From Scatosoma sp045644545 (GTDB taxonomy: Bacteria > Bacillota > Clostridia > Christensenellales > Borkfalkiaceae): a DNA stretch of 64,000 nucleotides. Location: assembly GCA_045644545.1 (NCBI GenBank), contig JAZRHC010000010.1, positions 17,421-81,420 of the forward strand, in the 5' to 3' direction. Positions 51,342 through 59,512 of this stretch are shown piece after piece. Position 1 is the first letter of the stretch, and each line of letters begins with the position of its first letter. The position numbers and the translations under genes were made by a program. The notes under the pieces are model-generated. The model saw only the letters and a list, made by a program, of their open reading frames with translations, did no database searches and was not told the origin of the DNA.

Positions 51342-53941
51342 TACGCTTTGATCTCCTCCGTGATATAACATTCGATAATATCGCCGATACGGATCTCGTT
51401 GAAGCCTTCGATTGCACAGCCGCATTCGAAGCCGTAGGCGACTTCTTTCACGTCGTCTTTGAAGCGTTTAAGCTGTTTCACGCCGCCTTCGCAGATCATA
51501 ATATCCTCGCGGTAAATTCTCAGTTTTCCGCCGCGAACGATCTTGCCGTCGGTGACGTAGCAACCCGCAATCGTACCCACGCCCGTGATATTGAAGGTTT
51601 GGCGCACTTCGCACTTACCCGTGAGCACTTCGCGAAGCTTAGGCGCAAGCATACCTTTAAGCGCGGCTTCCATATCGTCGAGAAGCTCGTAGATAATCCG
51701 ATAGGAACGAACGTCCACCTTCGAGGTTTCCGCGAGCTTTTTCGCCTTCGTATCGGGGCGCACGTTGAAGCCGATCACGATCGCGTTCGCGCTGTCCGCG
51801 AGCATAATATCGCTTTCGTTGATCGCGCCCGCCGCGCCGTGAATGACTTTGACCTTGACTTCCTCGTTCGAAAGCTTCTCCAAGGACTGCTTCACCGCTT
51901 CCACGCTACCCTGCACGTCGCCTTTGACGATCAAATTCAAGTTCTTGATCTTGCCTTCTTCGACCTGCGCGAACACGTCGTCGAGGGTCACGCGGCTCTG
52001 TTCTTTGATCATACTTTCGCGTTCCTTGTTCTTTCTTTCTTCTTGTACCTGCTTCATAAGCGACTGATCGACCGCCATAATGCTATCCCCAGCGCTCGGC
52101 ACTTCTTCGAAACCGAGAATGGAAACCGCCATCGAAGGACCTGCGGATTTGACCGCTCTGCCCTTGTCGTCGAACATTGCGCGCACGCGCCCCATCGTCG
52201 TGCCCGAAAGAATATTGTCGCCTGTTTTCAGCGTACCGTTCTGCACGATAATGCTCGCCACGGGGCCTTTGCCCTTATCGAGCTTGGCTTCGATAATCGT
52301 ACCCTTCGCCTGACGGTCGGGGTTAGCTTTGAGCTCTTGCATTTCCGCAACGAGGTTGATCGCGTCGAGCAGCTCGTCGATCCCCATACCCGTCTTTGCG
52401 GAAACGGGCAAGAGCATCGTGTCGCCGCCCCATTCTTCGGGTACGAGCTCGTGCTCGATCAGCTCTTGCTTCACGCGGTCGGGATTGACCTCGTGTTTAT
52501 CCATTTTATTCATCGCGACGATAATCGGCACGTTAGCCGCTTTCGCGTGATTGATCGCTTCCACCGTTTGCGGCATAATCCCGTCGTCCGCCGCTACGAC
52601 CAAAATAACGACGTCCGTCACCTGTGCGCCACGCGCACGCATCGCCGTAAACGCCGCGTGGCCGGGCGTGTCGATAAAGGTGATCTGTTTGCCTTTTGCC
52701 GTAACCGTGTACGCGCCGATGCTCTGCGTGATGCCGCCCGCTTCGCCGCTCGTTACGCTGGTTGCGCGAATCTTATCGAGAAGGGAGGTTTTACCGTGGT
52801 CTACGTGACCCATAACCGTAACGACGGGAGCACGGGCGATAAGCAAGCTTTCGTCGTCTGCCACGTAGTTTTCCTGCAACACGTCCTCCGCCGTTTTTTC
52901 GGGCTTATATTCAAGGTCGATTCCCATATCCGCCGCCATAAGCGCCGCGTTGTCGTAGTCGATGGAATCGTTGATTCCCTTCATTATCCCTTCTTTAAAC
53001 AGACGTTTGGTGATCTCCACCGCCGAAACGCCGAGCTTTTCGGACAAGACCTTCAAAGGAATTTCCTGCGTGGTGACCACCGCGTGCTCGATCTTGATTA
53101 CGGGGATTTCTTGCTTCTTTTGCTTCTTCGGCGAACGAACCTTTCTGTATCCCGATTTATCCTCGTCGAAATCCTCCACCGTCATACCCATCTGTTTCAC
53201 GAGGGTACGCTTGGAAACGGGTTTCTTTTCGCTATACGTTTTTTCGTAGGTTTTTTTCTTCGCGGGTGCGCCGAAGGATTTTTCACGCGAAGGCATTATC
53301 GGCGCGCTTGCGCCGCCCGCCGAAGGGCGCGTCGGACGAGCCGATCCCGTTGCCGCGCCCGTTTTCGGCGCGTAAGGTTTGTCGCCCTGCGCTCTTGCAG
53401 GTCTTTCGCCTTGGGGACGGGGACGGTAGGTCGAACCCGTCGTCGTTGCCGAATCCGCGCCGGGCTTTGCCACGTATACGCCCTGCTCTTGACCGTTTCT
53501 GAAATATCTGGGCGCTCTCGGCGCAGCGGGCGCTTTGGGCGCGTAGGTTTTGACGGGTTCGGCTGCGGGAGCTTCCGTCGTTTCCTTTTCTTCTTGGGAT
53601 TTTTCCTTCACAGGCACGGACTCTTCTTCCACCGTTGCCGTTTTCTTTCTCGTTCTCTTGGGTTTTTCCGCGGGGGCTTCCGTCTCCGCCGCCGCTTCGG
53701 GAACGGCTTTTTCTTTTTCCGCGGCTTCCTTCGCCGCCAGAGCCTCCGCCGCAAGACGCGCCGCTTCTTCCGCCGCTTTTTGGGCTTCGCGTTCTGCTTT
53801 CTCCGCTTCCAAAGCGGAGAGCTTTTTCATAATTTCCGCAAGGCTCTTTTCTGTGGAAGACAGGCGTTTTTGCAGCCCGCCGAGCCGCTCCTCGCCTAAT
53901 AGTTCCGTTATCTTTTCCACATTCTCGTATTTCTTTGCCAT
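51341..53941 (-). CDS. infB: Translation initiation factor IF-2
   Basis: This GTPase (866 residues) brings initiator tRNA to the ribosome. The N-terminal ~370 residues are low-complexity and Ala/Pro/Glu/Lys-rich, with a winged IF-2N-like part around KRTLVKQMGMTVEDF. The G domain has VMGHVDHGKTSLLDKIR, DTPGHAAF and NKMDKHE. Domains II to IV follow, ending with IEGFNEIRIGDIIECYITEE. The ATG at 53941 (MAKKYENVEKITELLGEERL) is the likely start, four bases after the ylxQ stop. Its best ribosome-binding site, GGAGG, is 14 bases away, further than usual. Confidence 0.94.
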   Translation of the reverse strand: MAKKYENVEKITELLGEERLGGLQKRLSSTEKSLAEIMKKLSALEAEKAEREAQKAAEEAARLAAEALAAKEAAEKEKAVPEAAAETEAPAEKPKRTRKKTATVEEESVPVKEKSQEEKETTEAPAAEPVKTYAPKAPAAPRAPRYFRNGQEQGVYVAKPGADSATTTGSTYRPRPQGERPARAQGDKPYAPKTGAATGSARPTRPSAGGASAPIMPSREKSFGAPAKKKTYEKTYSEKKPVSKRTLVKQMGMTVEDFDEDKSGYRKVRSPKKQKKQEIPVIKIEHAVVTTQEIPLKVLSEKLGVSAVEITKRLFKEGIMKGINDSIDYDNAALMAADMGIDLEYKPEKTAEDVLQENYVADDESLLIARAPVVTVMGHVDHGKTSLLDKIRATSVTSGEAGGITQSIGAYTVTAKGKQITFIDTPGHAAFTAMRARGAQVTDVVILVVAADDGIMPQTVEAINHAKAANVPIIVAMNKMDKHEVNPDRVKQELIEHELVPEEWGGDTMLLPVSAKTGMGIDELLDAINLVAEMQELKANPDRQAKGTIIEAKLDKGKGPVASIIVQNGTLKTGDNILSGTTMGRVRAMFDDKGRAVKSAGPSMAVSILGFEEVPSAGDSIMAVDQSLMKQVQEERKNKERESMIKEQSRVTLDDVFAQVEEGKIKNLNLIVKGDVQGSVEAVKQSLEKLSNEEVKVKVIHGAAGAINESDIMLADSANAIVIGFNVRPDTKAKKLAETSKVDVRSYRIIYELLDDMEAALKGMLAPKLREVLTGKCEVRQTFNITGVGTIAGCYVTDGKIVRGGKLRIYREDIMICEGGVKQLKRFKDDVKEVAYGFECGCAIEGFNEIRIGDIIECYITEEIKA

Positions 53942-53945
53942 AAGT

Positions 53946-54287
53946 TCAGTTGGTTCCTCCCGAATAAATTTTAAATTGAGGCTCGCCGCCCGCGACGGAA
54001 AGTATCGCGTCGGCAAGGTTTTTGTCTTTGATCGCCACCGCTTTCACGGCGGGACGGTGCAACCGCTCGCCAAGCTCGCCGCAGGCAAGCACGATCAGCG
54101 GGCACTCGAATTTTTCTCGGAGCTTTTGCATCGTTTTAAAAGAGCTTTCCCCCAAGCCTTCGTCCGCAAGCAACAGCTTCACCCCTTTTTTAAGCGACTC
54201 TATCCCGTCTACTCCAAAGGTGATCTTACCCGCGCGAATACAAAAGCCGAGGTACGTTTCGAGTTTTTTAACCTTCGCTCTTTCCAA
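53946..54287 (-). CDS. ylxQ: L7Ae-family RNA-binding protein YlxQ
   Basis: This 113-residue protein has the L7Ae/L30e fold that binds kink-turn RNA: VKKLETYLGFCIRAGKITFG, VKLLLADEGLGESSFKTMQK and CPLIVLACGELGERLHRP. Its usual place is between ylxR and infB. The best start is TTG at 54287 because AAGGAG lies seven bases upstream. The ATG at 54326 would overlap ylxR by 59 bases and adds 13 residues not found in the family. It overlaps ylxR by 20 bases. Confidence 0.82.
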   Translation of the reverse strand: MERAKVKKLETYLGFCIRAGKITFGVDGIESLKKGVKLLLADEGLGESSFKTMQKLREKFECPLIVLACGELGERLHRPAVKAVAIKDKNLADAILSVAGGEPQFKIYSGGTN

Positions 54288-54546
54288 AACCGCTCTCCTT
54301 GATCGTTTCGTATACGCCTTCCGCAACGTTCGCCGAAAACGCCTTGTGCAAAAGCTTTTTATCCGAAAGCTTTTTTAAGCAATTTTCGCCGTTGCAGATA
54401 TACGCGCCGCGCCCCGCCGCTTTGCCCGTGTAGTCCGCGAAAATCTCGCCCTCGGCGTTTTTTACCACGCGAAGCATTTCTTTTTTCGGTTTCATTTCGC
54501 GGCACGCAATACAGGTGCGCATCGGCACGGATTTCGTTTTAGCCAT
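54268..54546 (-). CDS. ylxR: YlxR family nucleic-acid-binding protein
   Basis: This 92-residue protein has the YlxR motif MRTCIACREMKPKKEMLRVV and GRGAYICNGENCLKKLSDKK, which forms a small nucleic-acid-binding fold. It is always next to nusA. In B. subtilis and other bacteria it has been linked to RNA metabolism. Its start shares a base with the end of nusA. Confidence 0.9.
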   Translation of the reverse strand: MAKTKSVPMRTCIACREMKPKKEMLRVVKNAEGEIFADYTGKAAGRGAYICNGENCLKKLSDKKLLHKAFSANVAEGVYETIKESGFGKSEG

Positions 54547-55661
54547 TATTCTTCTACCGTTTCCTCGATTTCTTCGTCTTCGAATTGCTCTTCCGCTTCT
54601 TGCATTGCAAGGATTTCCGCGGCTTCGGGCGAGGATTCGCTCTTCACGTCGATCTTCCAGCCCGTCAGGCGCGCCGCAAGGCGTGCGTTCTGTCCGTCGC
54701 GACCGATCGCAAGCGAAAGCTTATCGTCGGGCACGATCGCAATCGCGCTGCGTTCTCCTTTCCCCGTGACCGAAAGCACCGTCGCGGGCGAAAGCGCCTT
54801 GTAAATGAACGCAAGCGGGTCTTCGTTCCAAAGAATAATATCGATCTTTTCGCCGCCGAGCTCTTCCACGACCGCGTTAACTCTCGCGCCTCTGTTTCCC
54901 ACGCACGCGCCGACCGCGTCCACTCTTTCGTCGTTGGAGTAGATCGCCATTTTCGTGCGTTGACCGGGTTCACGCGCGATCTCTTTGATCTCCACGATCC
55001 CCTGCGCGATCTCGGGCACTTGTTCCTCAAAAAGCTTGCGAACCAAGCCCGCCGAAGTACGCGATACCACGATCTGCGAGTTTCTGCCGCTGTTTCTCAC
55101 GCGCTTTACGAACACTTTGAGCCGTTCGCCGACCGCGTATCTTTCCGTGTTCACTCTGTCCTGCGGGGGCATAACGCCTTCGATCTTCTTATCGCCGAGC
55201 TCTACGTATACGTTTCTATCGTCGATCTTGCGAATCGTACCGATCATAAGCTCCCCTTCCTTATCCGAGAAGGCGGAGAAGGTGTTGTCGCGTTCCGCTT
55301 CGTGCAATTTCTGCAAGATTACCTGCTTTGCCGTCTGCGCCGCGATACGCCCGAAATCCTTGGGGATAAACACCTTTTCGATCGCGTCGCCCACTTTATA
55401 ATCGGGATTTAATTCCTGCGCCGCTTCGAGGGAAATTTCCTTGTCTTTGTCCTCGACCTCCTCCACTACGTAGCGGATCGCCTTGAATTCGATCGTACCC
55501 TTTTCCGCGTCGAGCGCAACGGAAACCTCCGCGCCGCCGTCGAACTGCTTTTTATACGCCGAAGCGAGCGCGTTTTGAAGCGTTTCGATAAACGATTCTT
55601 CGCTGATACCCTTTTCTCTTACCAAATCGGTGAGAGCTGCAAAAAAATCCTTGTTTTCCAT
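54546..55661 (-). CDS. nusA: Transcription elongation factor NusA
   Basis: This 371-residue protein binds RNA polymerase and modulates pausing and termination. The N-terminal domain (FFAALTDLVREKGISEESF) is followed by an S1 domain (EGELMIGTIRKIDDRNVYVE) and two KH domains (VGACVGNRGARVNAVVEELG and LAIGRDGQNARLAARLTGWK). The end is acidic (EAEEQFEDEEIEETVEE). It lacks the extra C-terminal repeats of proteobacterial NusA, as expected in Bacillota. AGGAG precedes the ATG. Confidence 0.96.
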   Translation of the reverse strand: MENKDFFAALTDLVREKGISEESFIETLQNALASAYKKQFDGGAEVSVALDAEKGTIEFKAIRYVVEEVEDKDKEISLEAAQELNPDYKVGDAIEKVFIPKDFGRIAAQTAKQVILQKLHEAERDNTFSAFSDKEGELMIGTIRKIDDRNVYVELGDKKIEGVMPPQDRVNTERYAVGERLKVFVKRVRNSGRNSQIVVSRTSAGLVRKLFEEQVPEIAQGIVEIKEIAREPGQRTKMAIYSNDERVDAVGACVGNRGARVNAVVEELGGEKIDIILWNEDPLAFIYKALSPATVLSVTGKGERSAIAIVPDDKLSLAIGRDGQNARLAARLTGWKIDVKSESSPEAAEILAMQEAEEQFEDEEIEETVEE

Positions 55662-55697
55662 CTTTATTTTCTCCTGTTTATTTTTCCTTGATTTTGT

Positions 55698-56171
55698 TTA
55701 TTCGCCCAAGCCGTCGAAATCGATCGCTAAGCAAATTTTTGCTATCCTATTCTTTTCCAGCTTGAAAACTTCTCCGTTTTCTTCAAGCGTAATACAATTT
55801 TCGTCGTGCCCTACGAGCGTAGCCTCGAACGCCTTACGCCCTTTTAAAGGCGCGAACAGCTTGACTTCTACCTTTTCTCCAAGCCGTTTTTCGAAATCCC
55901 TCGCCGTTTTTAACGGTCTGTCGAGCCCGGGGCTGGAAACGTTTAAGGTATACGCCCCGCCGAAGGTGGGATCGAGCTCGTCGAGCGCGGGATCGATCGC
56001 GCGGTGGAACTTCTCGCAGGTGTCGAGGTCTACGCCGTTTTCCGTATCGATATACACGGTGAGCGCAGGCGATTTTCCCTGCTTGAATTCAACCTCTACG
56101 ATCTCGATTTCAAGCTCGTTTGCAATCGGCTGCAAGAAGGCTTGAATCTCTTCAATGGGTTTTATTTTCAT
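55698..56171 (-). CDS. rimP: Ribosome maturation factor RimP
   Basis: This 157-residue 30S assembly factor shows the segment ELEIEIVEVEFKQGKSPALT, the IDTENGVDLDTCEKFHRAID motif and VSSPGLDRPLKTARDFEKRL. The ATG at 56171 follows AAGGAGG closely; the frame stays open 30 codons upstream, but this covers the leader hairpin. It is the first gene of the nusA-infB operon. Confidence 0.93.
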   Translation of the reverse strand: MKIKPIEEIQAFLQPIANELEIEIVEVEFKQGKSPALTVYIDTENGVDLDTCEKFHRAIDPALDELDPTFGGAYTLNVSSPGLDRPLKTARDFEKRLGEKVEVKLFAPLKGRKAFEATLVGHDENCITLEENGEVFKLEKNRIAKICLAIDFDGLGE

Positions 56172-56191
56172 ACGCTTTTCCTCCTTATAGC

Positions 56192-56225
56192 AATATTGAG
56201 AGTGGCGCGAACCACTCTCAATATT
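56192..56225 (-). promoter_or_regulatory. Strong hairpin in the rimP leader
   Basis: AATATTGAGAGTGG and CCACTCTCAATATT are perfect 14-base arms around a 6-base loop. It sits between the promoter and the rimP ribosome-binding site. No T run follows, so it is not a simple terminator; regulation or mRNA protection is more likely. Confidence 0.65.
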
Positions 56226-56251
56226 CATCATCTGAATTATTAAGCATTTAT

Positions 56252-56280
56252 AGTATAGCATCTTTTTCCATTTTTAGCAA
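56252..56280 (-). promoter_or_regulatory. Promoter of the rimP-nusA-infB operon
   Basis: On the minus strand TTGCTA (56275-56280) and TATACT (56252-56257) are separated by 17 bases. A 17-base palindrome, AAGCGTTTTAAACGCTT (56279-56295), overlaps the start of the -35 box and could bind a regulator, or be part of the terminator of the polC-locus gene. Confidence 0.65.
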
Positions 56281-56392
56281 GCGTTTTAAACGCTTTTTCG
56301 AAAATTTTTATTTATCGTAAAATCTTTGATTCTTCGAATCCGATCGCAACGGCAAGGCGCGACGCTTCGTCCGTCCTTTTGGCAGTCCTCGT

Positions 56393-57970
56393 TTATAAAG
56401 GCAATTTGCCTCGCGCTTTGATCAGCTCGATAAAGATTTTCGCCGTTACGCACGCGTCGTCGAACGCGCGGTGATGGTTGAAGGTGAAGCCGTAGTAATC
56501 CGCAACCGAATTGAGCTTATAATTCGGCACTTCCCCCGCGCGGAAACGCTCTTGCGAGAGCGTGAGCGTATCGAAGGGTTTATGATCGAAGGTATAGCCG
56601 TTTTCGTTGCCGTAGTATTTCACGAAATCAAGGTCGAACTGCACGTTATGCCCCACGAGATACGCGCCGTCGGCGAATTTATAAAAGTCCGCGATCACCT
56701 CTTCGATAGGCGGCGCGCCGATAAGGTCGGAATCCACGATGCCCGTAAGCTTGATAATTTCGGGCGAAAGTTTATCCTTGCACGCGACGAACGAAGAAAA
56801 TTTTTCTTTCATTTCGCCGTTTACGATCTTCACCGCGCCGATTTCGATAATTTTATCCATTTTTCCCATCGAGGGCTGATGTACGAGTCCCGTCGTTTCG
56901 AGGTCGAACACGACGAAAACGTTTTGCTTCAAATCGTCGGGAAGCCCTAAGTTATCGAAGAAGCCCGCTTGCGTGTAGTCTACGTATTCCTCGGGGAATA
57001 CGGCGTGATAGAACTTGGGCACGGGCTTGCTTTTGCGCTTGACGGGCTCGAAATTTTCGGGCGGTCTGCCGAAATTCAGCTTAGCCGTTTTAAAGGAAAC
57101 CGCGCCGTTATATTCCTCGTTTTCCCCCGTCAACACGACGAAATCCCCCGCTTTGAGCTCGCGTACCTTGTCCACGGTGGCTTTTTTGGGGAAATAGGTC
57201 GTGCGCAAATTTCCCGTACCGTCGGAAACGGTGAGCGAAAAACGGGATTTTTCCACGTCCTCGTTGGTTTTTTCGTTGTGCTTGATATATTTTCGTTCCT
57301 CGAAAAACACGAGCGTGCCGCACACGGAAAACTGCCCTTCCGCCATCGGTGCGTCCGCGATATATACGGCGTATTTCGGAAGCTCGTCCACGCCGTCGAG
57401 CTTGGAAAATTCATTGATCGGAAAGGCGCGGATTTCGGGCACGTATTCCTCTTCCGTTTCGGGGAGCTCGTTCAAAAGCTCCTCGTCGATCACCTTTTCG
57501 ACGAGCTTTACGTCGCCGTAGAACGCGCCGCAAAACAGCGTTTTTAAATACGCGCTGACCGAGTCGAGTATTTTTCCCGAGGAAAACAGGGTCTGTTCCC
57601 CCGAAGCGATATTGAAATAAAAATGCGCGCCGCTGGATAAAAGCTCGATCTCGATATCTTTTTCCTGCATAAACGCCGCGGCGGCGGGAAAGGAAGTCGT
57701 GAGGTATTTATACACGGTTTTTTGGAGAATCTCCCGATCGGGAACGCGCTTGACGATATTCACCTCCGCCGAAAAGCCCTCGGGCAAAAAGTGCGCGGAA
57801 AGCGACCGAAGCCTTTCGGATTCGGTCGGCGCATACGCCCTGTCGGTGATGAGCGTGAACTCCGCGACGGCGCGATTCTTATCGACCGCGATTGACGAGA
57901 GGATCGCGTTTTTCATTCCTTCCGTTTCGCGGACTTTTTTTAAGTATTCTTCCGTTCTGTCAATTGCCAT
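56393..57970 (-). CDS. PolC N-terminal/OB/exonuclease protein, no polymerase
   Basis: This 525-residue protein lies exactly at the polC locus (ispG-polC-rimP). The N-terminal region (1-200) and an OB-like region (~210-310, VCGTLVFFEERKYIKHNEKT and FSLTVSDGTGNLRTTYF) match the PolC N-terminus. The DEDDh exonuclease (~350-520) has all motifs: FDLETTG (D356), GHNVQFDLDF and HHRAFDDACVTAK. The PHP domain, polymerase palm, fingers and the rest of PolC's ~1430 residues are absent, and nothing coding-like follows. It may be a separate proofreading subunit. It overlaps ispG by 11 bases. Confidence 0.85.
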   Translation of the reverse strand: MAIDRTEEYLKKVRETEGMKNAILSSIAVDKNRAVAEFTLITDRAYAPTESERLRSLSAHFLPEGFSAEVNIVKRVPDREILQKTVYKYLTTSFPAAAAFMQEKDIEIELLSSGAHFYFNIASGEQTLFSSGKILDSVSAYLKTLFCGAFYGDVKLVEKVIDEELLNELPETEEEYVPEIRAFPINEFSKLDGVDELPKYAVYIADAPMAEGQFSVCGTLVFFEERKYIKHNEKTNEDVEKSRFSLTVSDGTGNLRTTYFPKKATVDKVRELKAGDFVVLTGENEEYNGAVSFKTAKLNFGRPPENFEPVKRKSKPVPKFYHAVFPEEYVDYTQAGFFDNLGLPDDLKQNVFVVFDLETTGLVHQPSMGKMDKIIEIGAVKIVNGEMKEKFSSFVACKDKLSPEIIKLTGIVDSDLIGAPPIEEVIADFYKFADGAYLVGHNVQFDLDFVKYYGNENGYTFDHKPFDTLTLSQERFRAGEVPNYKLNSVADYYGFTFNHHRAFDDACVTAKIFIELIKARGKLPL

Positions 57971-59024
57971 TTTCGCTTAATAACGCCTTTATTTCTTTGA
58001 AAAATTCCCTTTCGGCTTCTTCTTCCAAAACTTTTTTATACGGCTCGCCCTTTTTAAAGATCAGGCAAGACCCGTTGCCGCCCGCGATTCCCAAATCCGC
58101 GTCCTTCGCTTCTCCCGGTCCGTTGACCACGCAACCCATCACCGCGATTTTTACGCGCTTTTTTACCCCGCGAACGAAATCCGTGACCTTCTGCGCGAGC
58201 GACATACTCTCCCAACTGCACCTGCCGCAGGTCGGGCAAGAAACCACTTCCGCGTAGTTCTCGTCTAAGCCCACCGCGCGGAGGATATTTTTCGCCGCGT
58301 AGATCTCCTGCACGGGGTCGTCGGTGAGGGAAACGCGAATCGTATCGCCGATCCCGTCTAATAATAAGCTCCCGATGCCGACCGCGCTTTTCACAACGCC
58401 CATTTCCGTCGTGCCCGCTTCCGTCACGCCGAGGTGCAAGGGATAGTCGGTTCTTTCGTTTAAAAGCCGATAGGCTTTCGTCGTTAAAGGCACGCTCGAA
58501 GCCTTGACGGAAATCACGATATCGTGTACGCCGTATTTTTCAAGGATTCCCACGTTATAGAGCGCGCTTTCGACGAGCGCGCGTTCGCTCCTGCCGTAGG
58601 TTTTTAAAAATTGCGACTCGATACTGCCCGTATTCGACCCCACCCGCACGGAGATAGAATGCCGCTTTATGCAGTCCGCGACGAGCTTGATCTCTTTTTC
58701 CCCGCCGATATTGCCGGGGTTGATACGCACCTTGTCCGCGCCGTTCTCAATCGCCGCCACCGCGAGCTTGGGCGAGAAATGAATATCCGCGACGAGAGGA
58801 ACGTGGATTTTTTCCTTCACGGCTTTGACGGCGAGCGCGTCGGCTTCGTCCAAAATCGCCACGCGGACGATCTCACAGCCCGCGTTTTCGAGCGCGGAAA
58901 CCTGCGCGACCGTCCTTTCGATATCCGAAGTTTTCGTCGTCGTCATCGATTGAATTTTAACGGGCGTACCGCCGCCAAGAATTATCCCGCCGACGTTCAC
59001 CGCGCGCGTTTTTTTGCCGATCAT
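57960..59024 (-). CDS. ispG: 4-hydroxy-3-methylbut-2-enyl diphosphate synthase (IspG/GcpE)
   Basis: IspG is a [4Fe-4S] enzyme in the MEP isoprenoid pathway. The 354-residue protein has a TIM-barrel domain (PVKIQSMTTTKTSDIERTVA, VRINPGNIGGEKEIKL) and a C-terminal cluster domain with CPTCGRC, the further Cys in VMGCVVNGPGE and its Glu, which ligate the cluster. It starts on the last base of the nrdR stop (59024). Confidence 0.95.
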   Translation of the reverse strand: MIGKKTRAVNVGGIILGGGTPVKIQSMTTTKTSDIERTVAQVSALENAGCEIVRVAILDEADALAVKAVKEKIHVPLVADIHFSPKLAVAAIENGADKVRINPGNIGGEKEIKLVADCIKRHSISVRVGSNTGSIESQFLKTYGRSERALVESALYNVGILEKYGVHDIVISVKASSVPLTTKAYRLLNERTDYPLHLGVTEAGTTEMGVVKSAVGIGSLLLDGIGDTIRVSLTDDPVQEIYAAKNILRAVGLDENYAEVVSCPTCGRCSWESMSLAQKVTDFVRGVKKRVKIAVMGCVVNGPGEAKDADLGIAGGNGSCLIFKKGEPYKKVLEEEAEREFFKEIKALLSENGN

Positions 59025-59512
59025 TATTTCTCCTTTTTCTCCGCTTTCTCCGCGCGTTTCTCTTCCTTCATCATCTGTTTGAGCTCGGACATAAACGACG
59101 AAAGGTCTTTAAAGGACCGATACACCGAAGCGTAGCGAACGTACGCGACTTCGTCTACTTTTTTCAAGCGTTCCATCACCATTTCGCCGATCGTTTTGGT
59201 CGTGATCTCGCTTTCCATACTGTTATACACCTGCTTGGAGATATCCGCCACGATATCGTCGATCACCGCCATCGGCACGGGGCGTGTTTCGCAGGATTTA
59301 ATAATCCCGTTTCGAATTTTTTCCGCGTTAAAAGCCTGTCGCATTCCGTTGTTTTTTACGACGAGAACGGGGATCACTTCTATCGTTTCGTAGGTTGTGA
59401 ATCGTCTGCCGCAGCCCGTACATTCTCTGCGGCGGCGTATCGTTCTGTCGTCGTCGGCGGAGCGGGAGTCGATCACCTTGCTTTCCGTGCAATCACAATA
59501 CAAACATTTCAT
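59024..59512 (-). CDS. nrdR: Transcriptional repressor NrdR
   Basis: This 162-residue regulator represses ribonucleotide reductase genes according to the ATP/dATP ratio. The zinc ribbon has CLYCDCTESKVIDSR and ECTGCGRRFTTYE (four Cys). The ATP-cone domain (~48-135) begins VLVVKNNGMRQAFNAEKIRN. A charged C-terminal tail follows. No NrdR boxes or nrd genes are in this window. It overlaps the rarA stop by four bases. Confidence 0.95.
   Translation of the reverse strand: MKCLYCDCTESKVIDSRSADDDRTIRRRRECTGCGRRFTTYETIEVIPVLVVKNNGMRQAFNAEKIRNGIIKSCETRPVPMAVIDDIVADISKQVYNSMESEITTKTIGEMVMERLKKVDEVAYVRYASVYRSFKDLSSFMSELKQMMKEEKRAEKAEKKEK

Noticed and set aside
51314..53899. Very long open frame antisense to infB
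   Set aside because: It mirrors the Ala/Pro/Glu-rich coding of IF-2, has no ribosome-binding site and reads as Arg/His/Phe-rich low-quality protein. The IF-2 frame is certain.
53941..54016. Longer IF-2 start upstream of 53941
   Set aside because: It would overlap ylxQ by 71 bases and adds residues without family similarity; MAKKYENVEK is a better N-terminus.
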